The notes under the pieces are model-generated. The model saw nothing but the letters and a program-made list of their open reading frames with translations, was not told where the DNA came from and searched no databases. Positions 41,687 to 49,622 of a DNA stretch of 59,816 nucleotides are shown in pieces. How positions within the stretch are numbered: the stretch's first letter is position 1; each line of letters opens with the position of its first letter. The stretch lies in contig JAHCKS010000024.1 of the NCBI GenBank assembly GCA_026125665.1, positions 1 to 59,816 on the forward strand. The letters run 5' to 3'. The DNA is from Rubrivivax sp. (GTDB lineage Bacteria; Pseudomonadota; Gammaproteobacteria; Burkholderiales; Burkholderiaceae_C). The translations under genes and the position numbers were made by a program.

Positions 41687-44104
41687 ATGGAAGAAGCCCT
41701 CCGCTTCGGAGCAGTCGAGGTCCGCGCGGCGCAGCGCCAGGTGCTCGTCGACGGCCGCCCGGCGCCGCTCGGCTCGCGCGCGCTGGACGTGCTGCTCATG
41801 CTGCTGGAGCACCGCGACCGCGTGGTCGGGAAGGACGAGCTGATCGGCAAGGTCTGGGCGGGCCTCGTCGTCGAGGAGAACAACCTGCAAGTGCAGGTCA
41901 GCGCGCTGCGCAAGCTGCTGGGCGTCGGCGCGATCGCGACGATCCCGGCGCGCGGCTACCGCTTCGTCGCCCAGTCGGACCCGAGCCCCATCGGCCAGGC
42001 CGTGCAGGCGGCCGACGCCGCCGGTGGGGCCGACGCGGCCGAGCGTGGACCGGCCATCTCGCTGCCGAGGCACCGCTCGCCCTTCTTCGGGCGCGAGCGC
42101 GAGAGGCGCCAGGCGCTGGCGCACCTGCACGAGCACGCGCTGCTCACCTTGATCGGCATCGGCGGCAGCGGCAAGACGCGGCTGGCGCTGGAGATCGCCC
42201 GCGACGTGCAGCCGCAGCTCCCCGATGGCGTCGCCTTCGTCGACCTGGCCGCCGTCGGCGACCCGCAGGATGTCGAGGCCATCGTCGCCAGCGGCCTGGG
42301 CGTCCTGCCGGTGCCGGGCACACCGCTCCTGCAGCTGCTGCAGGAGCGGCTGCGCCGCTCGCGGCAGCTGCTCGTGCTCGACAACTGCGAGCACCTGCTG
42401 GAGCCAGTGGCGAAGCTCGTCGATGCGCTGCTGGGCCAGTGCGACGGCTTGCGCGTGCTCGTCACCAGCCGCGAGGCGCTGGGCCTGGAGGGCGAGCGCC
42501 TGCTGCCGGTGGGGGCGCTGGCGCTGGCCGCCGCCGAGGACGTGACGGCGCTGCAAGAGTGCGATGCGGTGAGGCTCTTCGCCGACCGGGCGCTCCTCGT
42601 GAACCCGGAGTTCGCCGTCGACGAACGCAACGCCGCGGCGGTGCACGAGGTCTGTCGGCGCCTGGACGGCATTCCGCTGGCCCTCGAGCTGGCCGCGGCG
42701 CGCCTGAGCGTGTTGTCCGTGGAACAACTGCGGGACCGGCTCGACGACCGCTTCCGCCTGCTGACTGGCGGGCGCCGCGCCCTGCCGCGCCAGCAGACGC
42801 TCGATGCGGTGGTGCGCTGGAGCTACGAGCACCTGAGCGCCGACGAGCAGCGGCTGCTGCAAAGGCTCGCGGTGTTCAGCGGCGGCTCGACGGTCGAGGC
42901 GGCGGTGTTCGTCTCGGCAGGTGACGCGTCGGAGCCTCAGGTCATCGAACAGCTCTCGGACCTGGCCGCGAAGTCGCTGATCGCCTTGAGCTCCGACGGG
43001 CCGCAGCCGCGCCACCGGATGCTGGAGACGGTGCGCCTGTTTGCACTCGAGCGCCTGGACGAGAGCGGACTGGCCGGTGAGGCGCGCGACCGGCACCTGG
43101 CGTTCTTCGAGAAGCGGGCCGGCGACCTGGGCCATCACGCCGACCCTGTGGTCCGTGCCAGCGCGTCGGCGCTGCTCGATGCCGACCGCGACAACGTGAT
43201 CGCGGCCCTTCGTCATGGTGCCGGCGGGGGCGATGCGCAGGCGGCCTGGCGCCTGGCGAGTTCGCTGGGGCGGTACTGGGAGAAGCGCGGGATGGCCGAG
43301 CTCGGATACTCCCTCCTTGAAGCGATGCTCTCGTCGACGCAGCCTGCGATTCAGGGCGCAGCCCGGTTGGCAGCGCTTCGAGCCGTGCGAACCGTCGCCA
43401 ACACGACCGGCCGCTTTCGACGCGGCAGGGAGCTGACGGAAGAACAGTTGCAGCTCTCGCGGGCCCTCGGCGATCGAGAGGCCGAGATCAACGCGCAGAT
43501 CGGCATGGTGGTCGCGGCGCTGGCGCTGGACGATGCACCGCAAGCCTGGTCGCACGTCGAGTCGATGGAGGCGTTGGCCGCCCGCCGGCCGCAGAGCGCG
43601 GGCGACGTACGGCATTACAAGGCAGAGACGTTGCGTGCCCTGGGTCGCCTCGACGAGGCCGAGCCCCTGTACCGGCAGAACCTGGACGAAGGCGCCGCCA
43701 TGGACACCATCGTCGCCGCCATCAACCTGGCGCTGCTCGAGCTCGCGCGCCCGGATCTCGACGCCGCCCGGGCATGGATCGAGCGCCTCGTCGAAGTTCG
43801 CAGGCAAGGAGACCACGGCGCCCACGGCGTGCTGCACCTCCTGCTCGTGGCCGCGGCCCTGCATGCCGCGGCCAACGAGGGGGTGATGGCAGCGCGCCTG
43901 CACGGCGCGGCAGAGGCGCTGCAGCAGCTCACTGGCCAGAGGCTCGAGCCGATCGACCTGGCACCGCTGGCGCCGTACCTCGCGCAGGCGCGCGCGGCCA
44001 TCCCCGCCGAGGACTATGCGAAGGCTTTCGAGGAAGGCCGCGCCCTCGATCAGGCGGCGGTGATGCAGCTGGCCGCCGACTGCTTGCCGCGCCCGGCGCG
44101 TTGA
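41687..44104 (+). CDS. Winged-helix / STAND-ATPase / TPR regulator R4
   Basis: This encodes 805 residues. The winged helix (1-100) has VVEENNLQVQVSALRKLLG and ARGYRF. The P-loop LIGIGGSGKTRL is near 155, Walker B LLVLDNCEHLL and VTSREALGLEGERLLPVGAL follow, then LDGIPLALELAAARL and QQTLDAVVRWSYEHLS. TPR-like helices fill about 470-805. R4 and R5 are near-identical in the DNA-binding and ATPase parts but differ strongly in the TPR region. R4 is convergent with SBP1 (gap about 54 bp) and downstream of peptide C. It is expected to be a cytosolic activator gated by a ligand bound by the TPR part. Confidence 0.9.
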   Translation: MEEALRFGAVEVRAAQRQVLVDGRPAPLGSRALDVLLMLLEHRDRVVGKDELIGKVWAGLVVEENNLQVQVSALRKLLGVGAIATIPARGYRFVAQSDPSPIGQAVQAADAAGGADAAERGPAISLPRHRSPFFGRERERRQALAHLHEHALLTLIGIGGSGKTRLALEIARDVQPQLPDGVAFVDLAAVGDPQDVEAIVASGLGVLPVPGTPLLQLLQERLRRSRQLLVLDNCEHLLEPVAKLVDALLGQCDGLRVLVTSREALGLEGERLLPVGALALAAAEDVTALQECDAVRLFADRALLVNPEFAVDERNAAAVHEVCRRLDGIPLALELAAARLSVLSVEQLRDRLDDRFRLLTGGRRALPRQQTLDAVVRWSYEHLSADEQRLLQRLAVFSGGSTVEAAVFVSAGDASEPQVIEQLSDLAAKSLIALSSDGPQPRHRMLETVRLFALERLDESGLAGEARDRHLAFFEKRAGDLGHHADPVVRASASALLDADRDNVIAALRHGAGGGDAQAAWRLASSLGRYWEKRGMAELGYSLLEAMLSSTQPAIQGAARLAALRAVRTVANTTGRFRRGRELTEEQLQLSRALGDREAEINAQIGMVVAALALDDAPQAWSHVESMEALAARRPQSAGDVRHYKAETLRALGRLDEAEPLYRQNLDEGAAMDTIVAAINLALLELARPDLDAARAWIERLVEVRRQGDHGAHGVLHLLLVAAALHAAANEGVMAARLHGAAEALQQLTGQRLEPIDLAPLAPYLAQARAAIPAEDYAKAFEEGRALDQAAVMQLAADCLPRPAR

Positions 44105-44158
44105 GTCGCCAAGCGCCGGCGAGGGCGCAGGCCTGCAAGTGGCCTCTGAAGGAGTCGC

Positions 44159-46006
44159 CTAGAAGGGAGCACCGCCGCCACGCCGCCGCTGTTCGGCGAC
44201 ATCAATATCGACGTACTTCCAGAACAGGCCGTTGAACGTGTGCCGGTGGTAGCCCACCACCCACGGGTGCGCCAGATCGGTCGCGATGCGATGCGTCTGG
44301 ATCTTCAGCGGCATGTACGCCACCAGCAGGCGCGTCGCCTCCTGCATCACGGCCAGCCGTTCGGGCCCATCAGGCAGGAGGCGCTGCTTCTCGTACAAGG
44401 CGTTGTAGGCGCTCAGGTCGAAGCGGCTGTGGTTGGAGCCGCCCTTGTTGGCCCCATAGCCCAGCGACAGGAAGGTGTCGCCGTCAGGCGTGGCGCCAGC
44501 CCACCCGAAGCCGAACATCATCAGCTTGCCGGCGCGGCTGGCCTTCAACTGCTCCGGCCACTGGGCGTAGTCGAACGCGATCTTCAGCCCGACCGCGTTC
44601 ATGTTCTCCTGCCACAGCTCGGCGAACTGACGACTCAACTGGTCCGGTGTCGTGGCGTAGCGCAGCACCAGCGGCGAGCCGTCGGGCTGCTCGCGCCAGC
44701 CGTCGCCGTTGCGGTCGACGTAGCCGTACAGGTCGAGCAGCGCCTTGGCGCGGGCGCGGCTGAAGTCGCTGAGCGCCGTCTTGAACCGCGGGTCGTGGCC
44801 GAAGAGGCCCGGCGGAATCGGCCCCTGCGCCGCCACGGCCTGGCCGCGCCGGGCGAGGCGGATCTCGCGCTCCACGTCCACCGCCAGCGAGATGGCGCGG
44901 CGCAGCGCCACCTTGTGCGGCTCGTAGCCGCCGACCACCGGGTCGTCCATCTGGAAGTAGGTGATCGTGGCGTCGGGCCGCGCGTAGCGGGCCATCGTGA
45001 TGCCGCGCCGAGCCAGATTGGGCGCCAGGCGGTTGTTGGGGAACGCCACGGGGGCGAAGTCCGGCGGCACGGCCTCGATCAGGTCCTGCTCGCCGTCGAG
45101 GAACGCGAGCCACCGCGGCTGCGACTCCTCGATGATCGAGATGTGCACCTCGTCGATCATCGGCAGCCGGCGGCCCTTGAAACGGCGGGCGATCTGCGCC
45201 AGGGGCTCGCTGCCGGCCGGCGGGCTTTCGTCGTAGCGCCTGTCGCGGAAGTTCGGGTTGCGCACGAGCACGATGCGCGAGCTGCGCTTCCATTGCTTGA
45301 GCATGAACGGGCCCGTACCCACCGGGTGCTCGCCGATGCCCTCGCCATAGGCCTCGACCACTTCGCGCGCCAGCGCTCCAGCCAGAGAGCCGAGCACGTA
45401 GTTCTGCAGGAAGCGCGGTGAGGGCTCGGCAAGGCGGATCTGGAAGGTGTAGCGGTCCAGCGCGCGCAGCCCCTCGGCGGGCGTGTCGTAGTCGAACGGC
45501 TGCTTGCCGTCGATGGCCTTCTTGCGCAGCTCCGAAAGCCCGAGGATCTTCTCGTTCTCGAACAGGTAGAGCTTGCCGCTCTTCCAGCGCGGGTCGTAGA
45601 AGCGCTTGATCGAATAGACGTAGTCCTCGGCGACGAGCTCGCGCTTCCTGCCCTTGAACGCCGGGTCGTCGGCGAAGTAGATCCCCGGCCGCAGGCGAAA
45701 CGTGAAGGTCGTGAAATCGGCACTGACCTCGGGCATCGCGGCCGCGGTGTTGGGCCGCGTGCCCACCGGTGCGGCGAGGAAGGTGTACTCGAGCGGCGCC
45801 TCGAAGATCCCCTCCAGCAAGGTGTTGGAGTACAGATCGGTCACCTGCACCGGGTCGAACGCCGTCTCCGCGGCCGCGAAGGCGTAGCGCAGGATCTTGC
45901 GTTCCCGGGCGTCGCCGTTTCCGCCTGCCGCGGCCGCGACGCCACCCAGCAGGGCCAGCGCTGTCGCCGCGATCCACCGCGTCAGGCGTTTGCGCATACC
46001 GATCAT
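44159..46006 (-). CDS. ABC-type family-5 (oligopeptide) solute-binding protein SBP1
   Basis: This encodes 615 residues. The signal peptide RLTRWIAATALALLGGVAAA leads to ILRYAFAAAETAFDPVQVTD. Family-5 features include FADDPAFKGRKRELVAEDYV, IGEHPVGTGPFMLKQWKRSS and LLDLYGYVDRNGDGWREQPD. It is very similar to SBP2 throughout. No ABC permease or ATPase gene accompanies it, so it may use a distant transporter or act as a periplasmic ligand receptor. The likely transcript is site D, peptide D, the exported protein at 46212, then this gene. ATG 46006 has GGAGG seven bases upstream. Confidence 0.9.
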   Translation of the reverse strand: MIGMRKRLTRWIAATALALLGGVAAAAGGNGDARERKILRYAFAAAETAFDPVQVTDLYSNTLLEGIFEAPLEYTFLAAPVGTRPNTAAAMPEVSADFTTFTFRLRPGIYFADDPAFKGRKRELVAEDYVYSIKRFYDPRWKSGKLYLFENEKILGLSELRKKAIDGKQPFDYDTPAEGLRALDRYTFQIRLAEPSPRFLQNYVLGSLAGALAREVVEAYGEGIGEHPVGTGPFMLKQWKRSSRIVLVRNPNFRDRRYDESPPAGSEPLAQIARRFKGRRLPMIDEVHISIIEESQPRWLAFLDGEQDLIEAVPPDFAPVAFPNNRLAPNLARRGITMARYARPDATITYFQMDDPVVGGYEPHKVALRRAISLAVDVEREIRLARRGQAVAAQGPIPPGLFGHDPRFKTALSDFSRARAKALLDLYGYVDRNGDGWREQPDGSPLVLRYATTPDQLSRQFAELWQENMNAVGLKIAFDYAQWPEQLKASRAGKLMMFGFGWAGATPDGDTFLSLGYGANKGGSNHSRFDLSAYNALYEKQRLLPDGPERLAVMQEATRLLVAYMPLKIQTHRIATDLAHPWVVGYHRHTFNGLFWKYVDIDVAEQRRRGGGAPF

Positions 46007-46211
46007 GCCGATGCCTCCGCACCTTCAGCCCGAGCCTCGACGCCCGGCGGTCGTGGACATCGGTCCTGCAGGAGCTCGGCCCGCCTTCGTCCGGGTGCAA
46101 GCTGCCGCCGTCCACCGAAGCGAGGCCTGCCGCAGGCGGGTCATGGTGACACCGCCAGGCCCGCGGTTGCAACGGCGCAAGGCCCGCGGGCCTGTCGGCT
46201 GTCCTCGACCT

Positions 46212-46652
46212 TCAACGGCGTGCCAACAGCGCCGGCTCGACGGCCACGATGCGCTCGCGCTGCGCCGAGGCCTCGCGGTCAAGGAAGACCACCTGCATGC
46301 GAACCGACTGGCGGCCCTGGCCGCCGCTGTGGCAGTCCAGGCGATGCACGGCACCGGCCGTGGCGCGGCGGTACGCGAGGGGGCCGCCGCTCACCTGCAC
46401 CGCCTCGACCCGATCGTCGGCGATGGTGAACGAGACATCGAGCGTGCCGCCTTCCGCTTCGCGCCAGGCGACGTGGCCCAGCATGTCCTGCAGCTGCTCG
46501 TCGACGCTGCGGCAGGCCACACGCACGCTGGCGCGCGGCGCGGTCACCTCGATGCTCTGCGTGGCGGCGACCTCCTGCTGTGCGAAGGCTGCGCCGGCGA
46601 AGGTCGTGAGCAGGATCGTGGAGGCGATGGAGGACATCGTCGTGCGCTTCAT
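46212..46652 (-). CDS. Exported protein, possible TonB-C-like fold
   Basis: This encodes 146 residues. The signal is MSSIASTILLTTFAGAAFAQ. The mature region RVACRSVDEQLQDMLGHVAW, then GTLDVSFTIADDRVEAVQVS, then the closing helix ATAGAVHRLDCHS and strand SVRMQVVFLD have the beta-alpha-beta pattern of TonB C-terminal-like domains; that is a guess from shape. Two cysteines could form a disulfide. ATG 46652 has AAGGAG upstream. It lies between peptide D and SBP1; the duplicate cluster with SBP2 lacks it, so it was gained or lost after duplication. Confidence 0.6.
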   Translation of the reverse strand: MKRTTMSSIASTILLTTFAGAAFAQQEVAATQSIEVTAPRASVRVACRSVDEQLQDMLGHVAWREAEGGTLDVSFTIADDRVEAVQVSGGPLAYRRATAGAVHRLDCHSGGQGRQSVRMQVVFLDREASAQRERIVAVEPALLARR

Positions 46653-46727
46653 GGAACTCTCCTTGGCGTGGGTGGAAGGAAAAGCCGGCGCGCGAACCTG
46701 CCCGGCGCCGAGCTGGATGCCGCGCTC

Positions 46728-46868
46728 TCAGCCGCGCGGCGTGGCCTGGGCCAGCACGGGGGCCGGCGCCTCGGGAAGGGCGTAGCTGGCGATCAGGTGC
46801 ACCATCGTGGTCGTCACGAGGAGCGAGGCGGCGAGGGCCAGGGCGCGGGTCTTGAGCGAGGTCTTCAT
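46728..46868 (-). CDS. Small single-span membrane peptide D
   Basis: This encodes 46 residues: MKTSLKTRALALAASLLVTT, then TMVHLIASYA and the tail LPEAPAPVLAQATPRG. The hydrophobic segment is followed by a possible signal-peptidase site (SYA before LPE), which would release a 16-residue peptide. ATG 46868 has GGAGAG seven bases upstream. It is nearly identical in length and pattern to the peptide at 51549 (same start, same LPE-PAP tail, same RG end), and both follow the same operator type. It is the first gene of the SBP1 transcript. Confidence 0.72.
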   Translation of the reverse strand: MKTSLKTRALALAASLLVTTTMVHLIASYALPEAPAPVLAQATPRG

Positions 46869-46913
46869 GGCTTCTCTCCGGGTGGTGCACCGAGGTGCGT
46901 TGCGATGGGATGG

Positions 46914-46979
46914 ACTGTCCGCCCGAGGGGCCCTTCAGGTCTTTAAGCCGGCTGAAGTTGCTGCTGAAACGTCCTGAGG
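46914..46979 (-). promoter_or_regulatory. Operator/promoter site D (TTCAG-type repeats)
   Basis: On the minus strand CCTCAGGACG, TTTCAGCAGC, CTTCAGCCGG and CTTAAAGACC-TGAAGG are spaced about 10-12 bp apart, followed by GGACAGT (plus-strand 46914-46920) 46 nt before peptide D. The plus strand of the same segment lies upstream of R5, so one region could serve both divergent genes. Confidence 0.75.
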
Positions 46980-47021
46980 CCGCTGGCGCGACCGCGCGCT
47001 CGCCGGACGCCTCGATATCCG

Positions 47022-47051
47022 TTGTGCCGCGGCAAGGGATGCGGCTACGCT
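47022..47051 (+). promoter_or_regulatory. Promoter of regulator R5
   Basis: TTGTGC (47022-47027), an 18-bp spacer and TACGCT (47046-47051) match the R4 promoter. The start codon is 94 bp further downstream here, so the leader is longer than at R4. Confidence 0.55.
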
Positions 47052-47144
47052 CGCTGCGCTGTCAGTTCGCCCCGAGTCAGCCGCTTCGCCCACCCGCAGC
47101 GCGAAAGGAGGCGAGCGCCACAACCGGGAGCCTCAGAGGTGGCG

Positions 47145-49568
47145 ATGGAAGAAGCCTTGCGCTTCGGAGCGGTCGAGGTCCGCGCGGCGCAGCGCCAGGT
47201 GCTGGTCGACGGCCGCCCGGTGTCGCTTGGCGCGCGCGCGCTCGACGTGCTGCTCGTGCTGCTCGAGCACCGCGACCGCGTGGTCGGGAAGGACGAGCTG
47301 ATCGGCAAGGTCTGGGCGGGCCTGGTCGTCGAGGAGAACAACCTCCAGGTGCAGATCAGCGCGCTGCGCAAGCTGCTGGGCATGGGCGCGATCGCCACCA
47401 TCCCGGCGCGCGGCTACCGCTTCGTTGCCGCGCCGGAGCCGAGCCCGGCGGCGCCGGGCGCCGCGGCCATGGATGCGGCCGGGCACGGACCTGCTTCGTC
47501 GCTGCCGAAGCTGCGCACCACCTTCTTTGGGCGCGAGCGCGAACGGCGGCAAGCGCTGGCGCACCTGCGCGACGGCCCGCTGCTCACCTTGATCGGCATC
47601 GGCGGCAGTGGCAAGACGCGGCTGGCGCTGGAGATCGCGCGCGCGGCGCAGGCGCAGTTGGGCGAGCTCGTCCGCGACGGTGTCGCCTTCGTCGACCTGG
47701 CAGCGGTGGGTGATGCACAGGACGTCGAGGCCATGGTCGCCAGTGGCCTGGGCATCCTGCCGGTCCCGGGCACGCCGCTGCTGCGGCTCCTGCAGGAGCG
47801 CCTGCGCGCTTCGCGGCGCCTGCTGGTGCTCGACAACTGCGAGCACCTGCTGGAGCCGGTGGCGGCGCTGGTCGACGCGCTGCTCGGCCACTGCGAGGGC
47901 CTGCGCGTGCTGGTCACCAGCCGCGAGGCGCTGGGCCTGGAAGGCGAGCGCCTGCTGCCGGTGGGGGCGCTGGCGCTGGCCGCCGCCGAGGACGTGACGG
48001 CGCTGCGCGAGTGCGACGCGGTGCGGCTCTTCGCCGACCGGGCGCGCGCGGTGAATCCCGCGTTCGAGGTCGACGAGCGCAACGCAGTTGCGGTGCACGA
48101 AGTCTGCCGGCGCCTGGACGGCATTCCGCTGGCCCTGGAGCTGGCAGCAGCGCGGCTGAGCGTGTTGTCGGTGGAGCAGTTGCAGGCCCGGCTGGACGAT
48201 CGCTTCCGGCTGCTGACCGGCGGGCGCCGCGCCCTGCCGCGGCAGCAGACGCTCGATGCGGTGGTGCGCTGGAGCTACGAGCACCTGAGCGCCGACGAGC
48301 AGCGGCTGCTGCAAAGGCTTTCGGTGTTCAGCGGCGGCTCGACGGTCGAGGCGGCGGTGTTCGTCTCGGCAGGTGACGCCACCGAACCCGAGGTCATCGA
48401 GCAGCTGTCGAGCCTGGCCGCAATGTCGCTGATCGCGCTGAGCTCGGACGAAACGCAGCCGCGCCATCGGATGCTGGAGACGGTGCGCCTGTTTGCGCTG
48501 CAGCGGCTGGACGAGAGTGCCAAGGGGAGCGACGCGCGCGTTCGGCACCTGGCGTTCTTCGAGAAACGCGCCCGCGAGCTCGTGGACCATGCCGACCCCG
48601 CGGTGCGCACCCGCGCGGCGGGGCTGCTCGATGCCGACCGCGACAACCTGATCGCGGCGCTCCGGCATGGCGCCAGCGGGGGCGAACCGACGCTTGCCTG
48701 GAGCCTGGCCCACTCGCTGGGGGCCTACTGGCATCGGCGAGGGTTGCTGGAGGTCGGCCACACGCTGCTCGAAGCGATGTTTGCGGCCGCCGGCGCCGAG
48801 CTTCGAGGCGCCAGCCGGATCGTGGCACTGGCGGCCTTGGACCACACGGCCACGCGCACCGGCCGCTATCGCCGGGCCATGGAATTGGCCGAAGAACGAT
48901 TGCAGCTCGCGCGCGCCCTGGGTGACCAGGACGGCGAATTCGGCGCGCTACGCACGTTGACGATGGTGACCCTGGCGCTGGGTGACATGGCGCGAGCCTG
49001 GTCGTGCGTCCAGGCGCTGGAGGCGCTGGCCGAGCAGCAGCCGGCTCGGTTGTTCAGCGCGCGGCACATGAAGGCAGAGACCCTGCGCGCGCTGGGTCGG
49101 CTGGACGAGGCCGAAGCCCTGTACCGACAGAACCTGGACGAATACACCCGGGATGGCCGCGTCGACCACGTCATCAACAGCGTGGTGAACCTGGCGCTGC
49201 TGGCGCTGGCGCGCCCGGACCTCGACGCGGCCCGTGGCTGGATTGAGCACGTCATCGAACTGCGCTCACGTGGCGACTTTGCGGCCGACGAAGTCGCCTT
49301 CATCCTGCACATCGCGGCAGCCCTGCATGCCGCGGCCAACGACCCCGTTGCGGCGGCGCGCCTGCATGGCGCGGCCGAGGCACAGCTGCAGCGCACCGGC
49401 CAGCGCCTGGAGCCGATCGACTTGGCACCGCTGGCGCGGTACTTCGCTCAGGCGCGCGCGGCCGCGCCCGCAGAGGCATATGCAAAGGCCTTCGACGAAG
49501 GCCGCGCGCTCGATCAGACGGCGGTGATGCAGCTGGCCGCCGACTGCCTGCCGCGGCCGGTGCGTTGA
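47145..49568 (+). CDS. Winged-helix / STAND-ATPase / TPR regulator R5
   Basis: This encodes 807 residues and is the duplicate of R4. The winged helix contains VVEENNLQVQISALRKLLG and ARGYRF, the P-loop is LIGIGGSGKTRL, and Walker B is LLVLDNCEHLL. The TPR half (from about residue 470) is shortened, extended and substituted relative to R4, while the last 60 residues (GQRLEPIDLAPLAR to the end) converge again. ATG 47145 (GTGGCGATGG) is used; GTG 47139 is possible. It is divergent from peptide D and convergent with SBP2 (gap about 54 bp). It is likely a peptide- or solute-gated activator of the site D or E promoters. Confidence 0.9.
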   Translation: MEEALRFGAVEVRAAQRQVLVDGRPVSLGARALDVLLVLLEHRDRVVGKDELIGKVWAGLVVEENNLQVQISALRKLLGMGAIATIPARGYRFVAAPEPSPAAPGAAAMDAAGHGPASSLPKLRTTFFGRERERRQALAHLRDGPLLTLIGIGGSGKTRLALEIARAAQAQLGELVRDGVAFVDLAAVGDAQDVEAMVASGLGILPVPGTPLLRLLQERLRASRRLLVLDNCEHLLEPVAALVDALLGHCEGLRVLVTSREALGLEGERLLPVGALALAAAEDVTALRECDAVRLFADRARAVNPAFEVDERNAVAVHEVCRRLDGIPLALELAAARLSVLSVEQLQARLDDRFRLLTGGRRALPRQQTLDAVVRWSYEHLSADEQRLLQRLSVFSGGSTVEAAVFVSAGDATEPEVIEQLSSLAAMSLIALSSDETQPRHRMLETVRLFALQRLDESAKGSDARVRHLAFFEKRARELVDHADPAVRTRAAGLLDADRDNLIAALRHGASGGEPTLAWSLAHSLGAYWHRRGLLEVGHTLLEAMFAAAGAELRGASRIVALAALDHTATRTGRYRRAMELAEERLQLARALGDQDGEFGALRTLTMVTLALGDMARAWSCVQALEALAEQQPARLFSARHMKAETLRALGRLDEAEALYRQNLDEYTRDGRVDHVINSVVNLALLALARPDLDAARGWIEHVIELRSRGDFAADEVAFILHIAAALHAAANDPVAAARLHGAAEAQLQRTGQRLEPIDLAPLARYFAQARAAAPAEAYAKAFDEGRALDQTAVMQLAADCLPRPVR

Positions 49569-49622
49569 GCCGCCGGGCGCCGGCGAGAGCGCAGACCTGG
49601 AAGTGGCCTCTGAAGGAGTCGC

